A stretch of DNA of 64,000 nucleotides from Nocardia aurea (GCF_003123685.1 NZ_QCYJ01000107.1:34698-98697); one strand, 5' to 3'. Shown: positions 41,690 to 51,147, numbered from the stretch's first letter. Notes: a model not told the origin generated them from the sequence alone. Translations and numbers: made by a program.

Positions 41690-42898
41690 ATGGGGACTCT
41701 CTCTCGGGTAGGCCGATGGCTACGCGGCCGCTACGGATCCGTCGCCGTCGTGACTGGAGCCGCCGTACTGCTGACGGCGTGCGGAAACGGTATGGGACAG
41801 AACGCGGACGATATCGTCATCGGATTGGTCGCGAGCGAGACGGGTGCGCTCGCCGCCACCGCCAAGGGCCTGCCGGAGCTGGCCCAGGGGTGGGCGTCCT
41901 GGGTCAACCAAACGCAGGGCGGGATCAATGGCCGCCACGTCAAGGTGATCGTGGCCGACGACGGCTCCTCGGCCGCGACCGGCATCTCCCGTGTACGCCG
42001 ACTCGTCAACAAGGACAGGGTGATCGCGCTGGTCGGCAATTTCTCCTCGGTCAGTGATGGAGCCGAGCCGATTCTCGCGCAACGCAAGATCCCGAGTATG
42101 ACGGCGATTCCCAACACGCCCAAGTGGACACAAAGCCCGGTTTTCATTCCACTGAGCCGGACACCCCCGAACTCGGTAATCGCCAAAGCAATGACCGCCG
42201 AGGCGAGTGGAGCCAAGAAGTGGGCCGGCCTCATCTGCGCGGAATCGCCCGCCTGTGACGTGACGAATGTCTGGTCGACCGTGTCACCGAAACTGGGCCT
42301 GGACTACTTCGGCTCGATCAAGGTGGCAGCAGGAGCACCCAGCTATGCCGCTCAGTGTCTGGCCTTCAAACAGGCAGGCGTCGACTACGTGCAACTGGGT
42401 CTGCCGATGATGGTGACGACGCGGGTCATACGAGACTGTCAGCAGCAGGGCTATCAGCCGAAATACGGTATCGACACCCTCGCCTGGGACCCGGCTCTGC
42501 TCAGCATTCCCGGACTGCAGGTCTTCGGCGACAGTTACACGTTGCCCTGGTTCGCGGATCATCCCGCCCTGGACGAGTACAAGAAACTGGAGAACACCTA
42601 CGTGTCCCAGGAGAGTTGGCGCAGATTCACCTCGATCGCCTCGTTCGCCGCGCTAGAGGTTTTCCGGAAGGCGATGACCCAGGCCGACGCCGAGCCGACC
42701 GCAGCTGGTGTGCTCGCCGCGATGGCGGCGCTGCACGATGAGAACCTCGGTGGTCTGCTCCCGAACACCTTGGGGGGCTTCAATGCGGGCAAGGGGCCGC
42801 AGCCTGCACTCAACTGTTATTTCGCGGCAGGTATCGATGACGGCGAGTACGTCATACCCGATGACATTCGCCCTCTCTGTGTGGATGTGACGGTCTGA
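41690..42898 (+). CDS. LIV-type ABC transporter substrate-binding lipoprotein
   Basis: A 402-residue periplasmic-type binding protein anchored outside the membrane. Signal peptide 1-30 with lipobox LLTAC (Cys31); mature part with IVIGLVASETGALAATAKGL, GGINGRHVKVIVADDGSSAA, ALVGNFSSVSDGAEPILAQR and the second-lobe segment FKQAGVDYVQLGLPM. This is the LivJ/LivK fold (peripla_BP_6), which in soil actinobacteria binds amino acids, aromatic acids or sterol fragments. In this cluster it probably captures the pathway substrate or a breakdown acid. One base separates its stop from the permease start. Confidence 0.92.
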   Translation: MGTLSRVGRWLRGRYGSVAVVTGAAVLLTACGNGMGQNADDIVIGLVASETGALAATAKGLPELAQGWASWVNQTQGGINGRHVKVIVADDGSSAATGISRVRRLVNKDRVIALVGNFSSVSDGAEPILAQRKIPSMTAIPNTPKWTQSPVFIPLSRTPPNSVIAKAMTAEASGAKKWAGLICAESPACDVTNVWSTVSPKLGLDYFGSIKVAAGAPSYAAQCLAFKQAGVDYVQLGLPMMVTTRVIRDCQQQGYQPKYGIDTLAWDPALLSIPGLQVFGDSYTLPWFADHPALDEYKKLENTYVSQESWRRFTSIASFAALEVFRKAMTQADAEPTAAGVLAAMAALHDENLGGLLPNTLGGFNAGKGPQPALNCYFAAGIDDGEYVIPDDIRPLCVDVTV

Positions 42899-42899
42899 G

Positions 42900-45623
42900 A
42901 TGAGCGAATATCTCCCCTACATTGTCTTGGGACTGACCAGCGGCTCGATTTACGGCATGGCTGCTCTCGGCCTGGTTCTCACCTACAAGACATCGGGATT
43001 GTTCAACTTCGCCCATGGCGCGTTGGCGGCAACCGGTGCGTACTTCTTCTACTGGCTCTATGGCACAAACCACTGGCCGTGGTGGCTCGCCGTCCTGGTC
43101 GTGGTCGGCGTGCTCGGCCCGGTTCTCGGTTTGGGAATGGAACTGCTCGCCCGTCGGCTTGCCACGGCAGGCACCGTCTTCAAAGTCGTGGGCACTATCG
43201 GCATCATCCTGGTTGTTCAGGGGCTGGCCACCATCAAGTATCCGGCCGGTTCGGTCACCGTGCCGCAGTTCCTACCCACCGGGACGTTCGAGGTTCTGGG
43301 CGCGGCAGTGAGCTGGGCGCAGGTGATCACCGTGGCAGTCGGCGTGGCCGCCGCGATCGTGCTGTATCTGTTCATGCGTCGCACGACTGTCGGCAAGGCG
43401 ATGCGGAGCGTCGTCGACGACGCCGAGTTGCTCGCGCTGACCGGTCGCGACCCCGCGACCGTGCGCCGGATCGCCTGGGTGATCGGAACGATGCTCGCAC
43501 TGCTGGCAGGTGTGCTGATCGCGCCGAATATAAGCCTCGACGCGGTGGTTCTGACCTACCTGATCGTGCAGGCTTTCGGGGCGGCCGCGATCGGCGCGTT
43601 CGCCAGCCTGCCGGTGGCCTACCTCGGCGGCTGTGTGATAGGCGTCGCCGCCGCGCTGGTCACCAAATGGGCATCGTTCGACGCGATCCTGGCAGGGTTC
43701 CCCTCGGCTCTACCCTTCTATGTCTTGTTCGCCGTCCTGTTGATTCTGCCGCGGCGCAAATTGGTTTCGGCAGTGGAACGTGCGCAACTGCCTGCGACGT
43801 GGCGGGCACCGGCAGGCGTGCGAATCGTGGCTTCGCTCGCCGTGTTGACGCTGCTGATCTTCTTGCCCTGGATCGTCGGATACGACATCACCAGCTATAC
43901 CAACGGCCTGATCCAGGTCATGCTGCTGCTGTCGCTGGGTCTGCTCGTCCGCACGTCCGGCCAGGTTTCGCTGGCGCATATGGCGTTCGCCGCGGTCGGC
44001 GCCGTCACCTTCTCGCAACTCGCCGTCGACCACGGCTGGCCATGGCTGCTGGCGCTGCTCGCGGCAGGGTTGGTAGCGGTGCCGGTGGGCGCTCTGCTCG
44101 CCATACCGGCCAGCAGGTTGTCCGGGCTGTTCTTGGCCCTGGCCACTTTCGGCTTCGGCATCGCCGTGGAATACATGATGTACCCGCTGGGGTGGATGTT
44201 CACCACGAGTCCTCTCGGCCGACTGATGCCGTATCCGCCGTTCGCCGAAGACGACCGCTCCTATTACTACGTGGTTCTCGGCATCGTTGTCCTGACCGCA
44301 GTCATCGTCGTGGCACTCACCGAGTCCCGACTCGGCCGTCTGCTGCGCGGTATGTCCGACTCCCCGGTCGCGATAGCCACGATGGGTCTGGATCTGCGCG
44401 TGGCCAGGGTATTGGTGTTCTGTATTTCGGCGTTCTTCGCCGCAATCGCCGGAGCTCTGCTCGGCGTGCTGTTGACGACCGCGACTGCCGAATCCTATCC
44501 ATCCTTCCAATCCTTGGTATTGCTGGCAGTCTTGGCGCTGGCGCCGTTCGGGGCGCCGTGGTATGCGTTTATCGCCGCGGCAGGAGTCGCGATCGTCCCC
44601 ATCTACTTCACATCCGCCGACGCCACCAACTGGTTGAATGTGGCCTTCGGAGGTTTCGCCGTCTTGGTGGCTGCGCAGGGTGGTGCGCCCGGCACGCCAC
44701 CGGCGGTGCAGCGGTTCTTCGAGCGTTTCGCATTCCGCCGGGCGGCGGACACCGCCGTGCGGGTAGCGGTCCGCGCCGAGTCGATGACTCCGGACAGGGT
44801 GCGCCCGGCAGTCGCGGGAGAACCCGCGCTGGAGATATCCGGGCTAACGGTGCGCCACGGTGGACTGGTCGCTATCGACAACCTCACCCTGCGTGCCCGA
44901 ATGGGGCAGATCACCGGCCTGATCGGGCCGAACGGCGCGGGTAAGACGACCACCTTCAACGCCTGTACCGGTCTGGTTCGTCCCGCTTCGGGGCGAATTC
45001 GTTTGCGCGGCCGTGACGTCACCAAACGCGGTCAGGCCGTCAGGGGACGGCTCGGGCTGGGACGGACATTCCAGAACATCGAGCTGGGCGACTCGCTGAC
45101 AGTCCAGCAGAATGTCGGCTTGGGCCGTGAAGCGGCGATCGGTGGAGCGAACCCGCTATGGCAGCTCCTGAGCCGACCGGCGGATCGCGCGCAGATCGCG
45201 ATGGCGACGAGCCGGGCCATGGAACTCTGTGGCCTCGGGCACCTGGCCGACCGGCCTGCCGGGGAGCTGTCCACTGGGGATCGCAGACTTGTCGAATTGG
45301 CTCGATGCCTGGCCGGGCGGTTCGACGTGTTGCTGCTCGATGAGCCGTCCTCGGGCCTGGACAGGGTGGAACGGGCTCGGTTCGCCCGACTGCTACGTCA
45401 GGTCAACGAGGTGCGGGGCGATGCGATTCTGCTTGTCGAGCACGACATGTCGCTGGTGATGGAACTATGCGACTACATCTACGTCCTCGACTTCGGTGAG
45501 CTGATTTTCGAGGGCACACCGGAACAGGTGCGCGACAGTCCCGTGGTGCGGGCGGCATACCTCGGCACCGACGCCGTCCCGGCGCGGCCGCAGGCGTTGG
45601 TTGTGGAGGCAGAACATGGGTGA
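42900..45623 (+). CDS. Fused LivH-LivM-LivG: two permease domains plus ATPase of an ABC importer
   Basis: A 907-residue three-part protein. Residues about 1-290 are a LivH-type permease (SGSIYGMAALGLVLTYKTSG, FNFAHGALAATGAYFFYWLY), about 300-595 a LivM-type permease (GQVSLAHMAFAAVGAVTFSQ, EYMMYPLGWMFTTSPLGRLM), and about 640-900 a LivG-type ATPase with Walker A GPNGAGKTT (676-684), signature LSTGDRRLVELARC, Walker B FDVLLLDEPSSG and LVEHDMSLVM. All transmembrane functions and one ATPase are thus in one chain; the other ATPase is the next gene, whose ATG overlaps this stop. LivM-LivG fusions are common in actinobacteria; inclusion of LivH is less so. Confidence 0.92.
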   Translation: MSEYLPYIVLGLTSGSIYGMAALGLVLTYKTSGLFNFAHGALAATGAYFFYWLYGTNHWPWWLAVLVVVGVLGPVLGLGMELLARRLATAGTVFKVVGTIGIILVVQGLATIKYPAGSVTVPQFLPTGTFEVLGAAVSWAQVITVAVGVAAAIVLYLFMRRTTVGKAMRSVVDDAELLALTGRDPATVRRIAWVIGTMLALLAGVLIAPNISLDAVVLTYLIVQAFGAAAIGAFASLPVAYLGGCVIGVAAALVTKWASFDAILAGFPSALPFYVLFAVLLILPRRKLVSAVERAQLPATWRAPAGVRIVASLAVLTLLIFLPWIVGYDITSYTNGLIQVMLLLSLGLLVRTSGQVSLAHMAFAAVGAVTFSQLAVDHGWPWLLALLAAGLVAVPVGALLAIPASRLSGLFLALATFGFGIAVEYMMYPLGWMFTTSPLGRLMPYPPFAEDDRSYYYVVLGIVVLTAVIVVALTESRLGRLLRGMSDSPVAIATMGLDLRVARVLVFCISAFFAAIAGALLGVLLTTATAESYPSFQSLVLLAVLALAPFGAPWYAFIAAAGVAIVPIYFTSADATNWLNVAFGGFAVLVAAQGGAPGTPPAVQRFFERFAFRRAADTAVRVAVRAESMTPDRVRPAVAGEPALEISGLTVRHGGLVAIDNLTLRARMGQITGLIGPNGAGKTTTFNACTGLVRPASGRIRLRGRDVTKRGQAVRGRLGLGRTFQNIELGDSLTVQQNVGLGREAAIGGANPLWQLLSRPADRAQIAMATSRAMELCGLGHLADRPAGELSTGDRRLVELARCLAGRFDVLLLDEPSSGLDRVERARFARLLRQVNEVRGDAILLVEHDMSLVMELCDYIYVLDFGELIFEGTPEQVRDSPVVRAAYLGTDAVPARPQALVVEAEHG

Positions 45624-46320
45624 GGACGTCGCGGCTCTGGAATTGACCGATGTCACAAGCGGTTACGGGAGCACTACTGTGCTGCGCGACGTCTCACTGC
45701 GGGTGCCCACGGGATCGGTGGTCGCACTGTTGGGCGCGAACGGGGCGGGAAAGACAACACTGTTGCGCACGGCCGTCGGACTGAACCCTGTCTCGCACGG
45801 GCGGGTCGAGGTGTTCGGAACAGACATCACACCGGAAAGCCCGCCCCGTCGGGCTCGGCGGGGGGTATGCCTGATTCCCGAGGGCAGGGCGGTCTTCAAA
45901 TCGATGTCGGTTTGGGAGAATCTCGCGCTCCAGGTCCGGCGCGGCGATGCGACACAAGCCGTCGAGAAGGCGACCGAGGCATTCCCGGTTCTGGGTCGGC
46001 GGCTGGGACAGACAGCAGGCAGCCTCAGTGGTGGCGAGCAACAGATGCTCGCCCTTGCCCGGGCCTACACGACCGATCCGCGCATAGTGCTCGTGGACGA
46101 ACCTTCGCTTGGACTGGCGCCTCAGGTAGTGGAGACCGTTTTCGGTTTCCTGGAGCGGCTGGCCGCTCGGGGCGCCGCGCTATTGGTCGTCGACCAGTTC
46201 ATCGGCCAGGTGCTCGATCTGGCCGACCACGCCTATGTCTTGGCTCATGGCGAACTCACCTTTGCCGGGACGCCCGCACAATTGCGATCTGGAGATGTGT
46301 TCGAGAAGTACCTCGGTTGA
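45616..46320 (+). CDS. LivF-type ABC transporter ATPase
   Basis: A 234-residue ATPase: Walker A GANGAGKTT (40-48), signature LSGGEQQ (137-143), Walker B IVLVDEPS (157-164), and VVDQFIGQVLDLADHAYVLA where the His switch is replaced by Gln (VVDQF instead of VEQN/VEH), a variation seen in LivF. It pairs with the LivG domain of the fused protein. Start ATG 45616 overlaps the preceding gene by eight bases, implying coupled synthesis. Confidence 0.92.
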   Translation: MGEDVAALELTDVTSGYGSTTVLRDVSLRVPTGSVVALLGANGAGKTTLLRTAVGLNPVSHGRVEVFGTDITPESPPRRARRGVCLIPEGRAVFKSMSVWENLALQVRRGDATQAVEKATEAFPVLGRRLGQTAGSLSGGEQQMLALARAYTTDPRIVLVDEPSLGLAPQVVETVFGFLERLAARGAALLVVDQFIGQVLDLADHAYVLAHGELTFAGTPAQLRSGDVFEKYLG

Positions 46321-46445
46321 AGCCCACCGCCGCTCGCGGGCTCCGGGCGACCTGGTGACCGCGGGTGACCTCACGCCAGGAACTGTTGATCACTGTCGAA
46401 TGGCCGCAGTGGGATCGACGCCGCCGGGATCGCTATCGGCACCGC

Positions 46446-46479
46446 TGATTGTGCTTGCTGAATTCAGCAAGCACAATCA
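46446..46479. terminator. Perfect 34-bp palindrome
   Basis: TGATTGTGCTTGCTGAA (46446-46462) is followed at once by its exact reverse complement, with GAATTC in the centre and no loop. It is 125 bp past the LivF stop and 620 bp before the convergent MaoC gene. Likely a bidirectional terminator; it coincides with the beginning of an mmpL remnant, so it could also mark a recombination joint. Confidence 0.55.
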
Positions 46480-46930
46480 CCGCAGGGGCGTCGGTTGTGT
46501 TCGCAGGCGGCACTGTGATCATCGCACCTGCGGCGCTATGCGCTGTGGGTATTCCATTTCTCGAGCACCGTGGGGCCGGCGGCCGCAAGCGCGGTTCTCG
46601 TCGCAGTGCTGGTCGCACTCACCCTCGCTCCGGCGATGTTCGGCTTTGCCGGTGGCTGGATGCAACCGCGCTCCGTGACATCCGCGGGCGGCACTGGATC
46701 CCTTGTTCCGGCAAACCGGACGATGTCACTGCCGTCGCCCCCGCGCAGTTCACCGCGGACGAACCGGCTTCGTTGACCACGTTGTCCCGAAGAGTGAGCC
46801 GCAGATGTAGACCCAAGTCGCGGTGGCCATTGCCTGTGTCGGCCGTCTCGCTGCCCTTGTTCCAGGATCGACAGACTCACACGCAGCTGATCACCGAGAC
46901 GCTCTGCATCCTCCGAAACGACACGGCCGC
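46449..46930 (+). pseudogene. mmpL-type transporter gene remnant
   Basis: Coding-like pieces in successive frames match the membrane part of MMPL proteins: STITAGASVVFAGGTVIIAP then AALCAVGIPFL, next frame GPAAASAVLVAVLVALTLAP and AMFGFAGGWMQP, then LTTLSRRVSRRC and PLPVSAVSLPL. The order (TAGxxVxFxGxTVxIA helix, then LxALxLxPAxLxFxG helix) is that of MmpL transmembrane helices 5-6. Several frameshifts; nothing outside this core survives. 46930-47096 contains nothing I can identify. Confidence 0.55.
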
Positions 46931-47096
46931 CGCAACCTGTCGCAATCGAGCGCATTGCGGGGGCCGCGCGACCCTAGGGTTCGAACACGGGCAGGGGAGC
47001 TTTCTCCGCAGGCGGTGGTCAGCATGAGCCATGCGCCTCTCGAACGCGACGGCGTGCGGAGACCCACGCTGACCAGATCCGCCGATCGCCGGGGTG

Positions 47097-47519
47097 CTAG
47101 GGGTCTACGCGGGCTTCCGCGGAGCCGGAGAAGACCGTCTCGCCATGGTCGTTGAGAGTGACGACGGTGAGCGTTGCCACATGCTCGTCGCCATTGCCGT
47201 GGATCGATTCGACGACTAGGCGAGTCGTGAGAGTATCGCCCGGCCATACCTGACCACTGAACCGCCCACCGAACTTGCGCAGCCGACCGTCGCCGACGTA
47301 GTCCGTGACAGCGCGGCCTGTCATGGCCATCGTCAGCATGCCGTGGCCGAATACCGACGGGAATCCGGCTACCTGATTCGCGTATACCTCGTCGGTATGC
47401 AGCGGATTCAGGTCGCCGGACGCGCCGGCGTACATCACCAATTGAGTTCTGGTCAGTCCGTCGACTACGACCTGCTCGACGGTGTCGCCGACAGTGAGTT
47501 TGCTGGCTTGTAGCACCAT
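47097..47519 (-). CDS. MaoC-like hydratase catalytic subunit
   Basis: A 140-residue hot-dog protein with the full R-hydratase motif YAGASGDLNPLHTDEVYA (catalytic Asp and His) and FGHGMLTMAM. Start ATG 47519 (MVLQASKLTV) directly follows the stop of the paired subunit. Together they should hydrate a bulky 2-enoyl-CoA. Second such pair of the window (see 29282-30228); last gene of a five-gene leftward operon. Confidence 0.92.
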   Translation of the reverse strand: MVLQASKLTVGDTVEQVVVDGLTRTQLVMYAGASGDLNPLHTDEVYANQVAGFPSVFGHGMLTMAMTGRAVTDYVGDGRLRKFGGRFSGQVWPGDTLTTRLVVESIHGNGDEHVATLTVVTLNDHGETVFSGSAEARVDP

Positions 47520-47520
47520 C

Positions 47521-48036
47521 TCAGCCGTCCGTCCCTGATCGTTCGATGCTGACGCCGACACGACGGACGGTGATCACCAGGTTACCGTTCTGATCGTGGT
47601 ATTCGATGACCGCTTCGGAGAAATTCATGTGACCGCCGCGGCGCCCGTCCTTCTGCCAGTTCCTGCCCGGACGCTCGGTCGCGGTCAGCACATCGCCGGG
47701 ACGAATGTGACGGTGATACTCGTAATGTTGTTCGGCATGCAGACGCACCTCTTTGCCCGCGGTGTCGTCATCGGCTCGTGCCGTCCCGCTGGGGGTGCGG
47801 CCCGAACCGAGCCATGGTCGGCCGGGGACCGGACGCAGCGGCCAGTCGGGGTCGAAATGCGCTGCGGCCATGGTGAAAGTTGGCGGCGCGATGACATGGC
47901 CGAGGTCGCTGTCACGGGCATACTCGGCGTCGGAATAGATTGGATTGGGATCGCCGATCGCCCGGGCGAACTGCAGGATGTGACCCGCCTCCACGGGAAA
48001 GTTCCAGCCGCCGGATGTCGCTTCCGTTTCATTCAT
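47521..48036 (-). CDS. MaoC-like hydratase subunit (N-terminal FAS1-type domain)
   Basis: A 171-residue hot-dog protein: FPVEAGHILQFARAIGDPNP then IYSDAEYARDSDLGHVIAPP, and EVRLHAEQHYEYHRHIRPGD. Although the DPNPIY segment resembles the catalytic motif, the His is missing, as in the structural subunits of heteromeric hydratases. ATG 48036 overlaps the stop of the crotonase gene (ATGA). Confidence 0.9.
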   Translation of the reverse strand: MNETEATSGGWNFPVEAGHILQFARAIGDPNPIYSDAEYARDSDLGHVIAPPTFTMAAAHFDPDWPLRPVPGRPWLGSGRTPSGTARADDDTAGKEVRLHAEQHYEYHRHIRPGDVLTATERPGRNWQKDGRRGGHMNFSEAVIEYHDQNGNLVITVRRVGVSIERSGTDG

Positions 48037-48863
48037 CGCAACCTCCATGGAATGCGTCGGCCCGCCGCGAACGCGCGCAGGCCCTCTTCGCGCGCTTCGG
48101 GCTCGTTGCCCAGGGCGATCATCGATGACCCCATGTCCAGGGCCTGAGCGCGGGTCAGCTCCTGGGCCATCCACAGCGACCGGACTGTCGCCTGTACAGG
48201 CAGACGAGGTTGCGAGGCAATGGTCGTCGCGAGCCAATTCGCGCGTTCGGTCAATTTCTCGGCCGGTACGACTTCGGAGACCAGGCCGATGGTGTGCGCG
48301 CGCTGAGCGGAAAGCCGTTCGTGACTGCCGAGCAGTGCCATTCGGCTGATCTCGCCGTAGGGCATTCGGTACGCCATCTGTACGGATTCGTACGCGGCGG
48401 TGAGACCGAAGGTGACATGTGGATCGAAGAAGGTCGCGTTTTCGGCGGCGATCACGACATCGGATTCGGCGATCAGGAAGGACGCACTACCGCAGGCCAT
48501 TCCGTTGACCGCTGTCACCACCGGGATCCACAGATCCGATGATTTCGGTCCGATCCGATGGTCGTCGCCGTCCGCGTGGAAAACGGTCGACTGGAAACCG
48601 CTACGACGTTGCGGCTCGATGGCAGACCGCGCCTCGGTGGTCGCGAGTGCCTCCGAACGGTCGCGCCCGGTGGTGAAGGCCCGGTCGCCCGCTCCGGTCA
48701 GCACAACGCATCCGACGGTGTCACTCGCGCGCAACCCCGCCCACACTGCGGTGAGTTCGCGATGCATAGCGGTATCTATGGCATTGAGCACGGCCGGCCG
48801 GTTGAGCGTGACCCAGGCAATCCCGTCACGTTCGGCATATTGGATGGTTTCGTATTCGCCCAT
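48033..48863 (-). CDS. Enoyl-CoA hydratase/isomerase family protein
   Basis: A 276-residue crotonase: IAWVTLNRPAVLNAIDTAMH, CVVLTGAGDRAFTTGRDRSE, PVVTAVNGMACGSASFLIAE (oxyanion hole changed to GMACGSA) and FFDPHVTFGLTAAYESVQMA. The usual catalytic glutamates are not in place (FFDPH and LTAAYES), so it may be an isomerase, a hydrolase or a retro-Claisen-type member instead of a simple hydratase. Co-transcribed with dehydrogenase and MaoC pairs. Confidence 0.88.
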   Translation of the reverse strand: MGEYETIQYAERDGIAWVTLNRPAVLNAIDTAMHRELTAVWAGLRASDTVGCVVLTGAGDRAFTTGRDRSEALATTEARSAIEPQRRSGFQSTVFHADGDDHRIGPKSSDLWIPVVTAVNGMACGSASFLIAESDVVIAAENATFFDPHVTFGLTAAYESVQMAYRMPYGEISRMALLGSHERLSAQRAHTIGLVSEVVPAEKLTERANWLATTIASQPRLPVQATVRSLWMAQELTRAQALDMGSSMIALGNEPEAREEGLRAFAAGRRIPWRLR

Positions 48864-48899
48864 CCCTGCTCCTTTCGGGAGATTCTGATCCGATTGCTC

Positions 48900-50090
48900 T
48901 CAGGCCGGCCGCATTCGGGCTCGCGGCAGTCCGAGCATGCGTTCGGCCAGCAAGTTGTGGAAGACCTCGATCGAGCCGCCGTATATGGCCGTGCCCTGCG
49001 CGAAGCGGTGCAAGAACTCGATCTCGCCGTCGCATACCGCGCCGTCCGCGTCGGCGGACAAAGTACCGGCGGGCCCGACCAGATCGACCAGATCGGCCGC
49101 ACCGCGGATCAGCGACTCAGCCGTCACGATCTTGCTCATCGGCCCGCCGGTGAGGAATGAGATCTCGGCATCGAGCGCGACTCGCGCCAGCCTTTCGCGC
49201 ACCAGTGGGTCATCGATCACCGGGGTGCCGTCCGGATGCCGCGCGGTGGCCGACCACCGTAGTCCGGCGTCGGTCAGCCGGTGCACAAGTCCCTGCCAGG
49301 TACCGAGATTGCCGTCATCGCCGATACCCCGGTCCTCGATCTTGCCCATTCGGTGCTCGGCGTCCAGAGCGCCGGCCACCACTTGCCAGCCTTGTCCGGC
49401 CGGGCCGACCCGGTAGTGATCGGAGACCCGCACATCGTCGAAGTAGACGGTATTGGTTCGTTCACCGCCGAGGGTGATGATCGGCGTGATCTCGACACCG
49501 GGTAGGTCGAGGGGCACCAGGAACATGGTGAGCCCCTTGTTCTTCGGAGCGTCCGGATCGCTGCGGGTGAGAAGCCACACGTAGTCGGCGTTCTGCGCTC
49601 CGGTGGTGAACATCTTCTGTCCACGGATCAACCAGTGGTCGTCCTCGCGGATCGATCGGGTGTTCGCGGCGGCCATATCCGATCCCGAGCCGGGTTCGGT
49701 GTAGCCCAAGCACATCAGCGCGGCGCCGCGGGCGACCGCGGGCAGGACTTCCTGCTTCAGCTCATCACTCGCGTGCGCGCGAAGTCCGAGTGCCACGGTG
49801 GTGGTGATCAGTCGGGAGATCGATACCGACATCGCACCTCGCCACGCGAGCTCCAGTGCCAAGATGCGTGCCCGTAGTGGGTCGAGCCCGGCACCCCCCT
49901 CGTCGACGGGCCACATCGGCAGGATCCAGCCGCGTGCCGCCAGAGCCGCGTGGAACAGCGGGTGGTGCCCGTTACCGGTGCGCCGCTCTTCCTGTAGTAC
50001 TTCGTCTGTGAGGTGCTTGTCGAGGAATCGCACCACCTCTTCCCGGAACGCCTCAGTTTCGGGGTCCAGGGTGATCGCTCGGAAGTCCAT
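48900..50090 (-). CDS. Acyl-CoA dehydrogenase, alpha-like subunit
   Basis: A 396-residue flavoenzyme: LCLGYTEPGSGSDMAAANTR with one of the FAD-binding motifs, WLIRGQKMFTTGAQNADYVW, TMFLVPLDLPGVEITPIITL, and the C-terminal IYGGSIEVFHNLLAERMLGL. The start at 50090 (MDFRAITLDP) is four bases after the stop of the partner gene. Pair with 50095: large and small subunits of an expected alpha2beta2 dehydrogenase, as in steroid side-chain catabolism. Confidence 0.92.
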   Translation of the reverse strand: MDFRAITLDPETEAFREEVVRFLDKHLTDEVLQEERRTGNGHHPLFHAALAARGWILPMWPVDEGGAGLDPLRARILALELAWRGAMSVSISRLITTTVALGLRAHASDELKQEVLPAVARGAALMCLGYTEPGSGSDMAAANTRSIREDDHWLIRGQKMFTTGAQNADYVWLLTRSDPDAPKNKGLTMFLVPLDLPGVEITPIITLGGERTNTVYFDDVRVSDHYRVGPAGQGWQVVAGALDAEHRMGKIEDRGIGDDGNLGTWQGLVHRLTDAGLRWSATARHPDGTPVIDDPLVRERLARVALDAEISFLTGGPMSKIVTAESLIRGAADLVDLVGPAGTLSADADGAVCDGEIEFLHRFAQGTAIYGGSIEVFHNLLAERMLGLPRARMRPA

Positions 50091-50094
50091 CAGT

Positions 50095-51147
50095 TCACCG
50101 CCCACCTTCATCGATCAAAATCGCGGCAAGAGACTGGAGTTCGCGACGAGGATCGCCTGCGATCGTGGCCCATCCCTTCGCTCGCCGGAAGAACAGTTGG
50201 ATGTCGCTCTCCATCGTGAAACCGATGCCGCCGTGCACATGCAAGCCGACCCGCACCGCCTGGGTGGCGACCTCGGTCGCGTGCACCCATCCCATCGACA
50301 CCAGTCGAGCCGCCTCGGCCGGTTCGTTGTCGGCGAACCAGGCGGCTTTTCTCACCAACCTGCGGGCCGATTCGATTCCCGCGAGTACGTCGACCAGGGG
50401 GTGCGACACCGCTTGGAAACTGCCGATGGGAACGCCGAATGCGACACGGTTCTTCGCGTGGTCCACGGCCCGACTCAGTACCGCGTCGGCCAGTCCGACC
50501 AGCGCGGCCGCCGTGAGCAGTTTCCACTCGCTGCGCGCGCGACCGAAATGCGCACGGGCGTCGGCACCCTCGGCGAGCGCCAAGCGTGTGGTGTGCTCAC
50601 CGTCGGTGGCCCACCACGCCAATGGCGCGCACGCTTGGTTGGCCACCGGGGGTGGCGGGTCGGGCTCGGCGAGCAGGACCAGTGTCGACGCGTCCAGAGC
50701 GAGCACCGCGTCGCATACCGCACCGGCCGGGACCAACTGGCGTTGTCCAGCAGGCGTGTCGTGCAGGGCGACAGTGATGACGTGTCGACCGGCCAGCAGG
50801 GCGTCCAGCCACGGTCGGCTCTGCTCATCGACCGTGGAAGCCAGGAGGCGGCCGGCGACCGTTGTCTCGATGAACGGAACGGGAGCCAGCGCGCGGCCGT
50901 ATTCCTCCGCCACCAGGACCAGGTCCAGTAGGTCTGCGCCGTCACCGCCGAGCTTGTCCGGGACACCCATCGAAGTCGCGCCGAGTTCGACCAAGCGCTC
51001 CCATAACTGAGCATCGAATCCCAACGGTTCCGCGGCGCGGACCCGTGTGGTCGAGCATTCCTTCGTAAAAAACGACGCGAAGGTATCGCGCAGGGCCTCC
51101 TGCTCGTCGTTGAGGGAGAAGTCCTCATTGCGGATCACCCCGGCCAT
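50095..51147 (-). CDS. Acyl-CoA dehydrogenase, beta-like subunit
   Basis: A 350-residue short member: DFSLNDEQEALRDTFASFFT, GVPDKLGGDGADLLDLVLVA, NRVAFGVPIGSFQAVSHPLV and the C-terminal GLHVHGGIGFTMESDIQLFF. The middle domain is abbreviated and Ala-rich, usual for beta-type subunits. I prefer ATG 51147 with GAAGGA upstream; a GTG two codons earlier is possible. First gene of the leftward operon 51147-47097. Confidence 0.9.
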   Translation of the reverse strand: MAGVIRNEDFSLNDEQEALRDTFASFFTKECSTTRVRAAEPLGFDAQLWERLVELGATSMGVPDKLGGDGADLLDLVLVAEEYGRALAPVPFIETTVAGRLLASTVDEQSRPWLDALLAGRHVITVALHDTPAGQRQLVPAGAVCDAVLALDASTLVLLAEPDPPPPVANQACAPLAWWATDGEHTTRLALAEGADARAHFGRARSEWKLLTAAALVGLADAVLSRAVDHAKNRVAFGVPIGSFQAVSHPLVDVLAGIESARRLVRKAAWFADNEPAEAARLVSMGWVHATEVATQAVRVGLHVHGGIGFTMESDIQLFFRRAKGWATIAGDPRRELQSLAAILIDEGGR

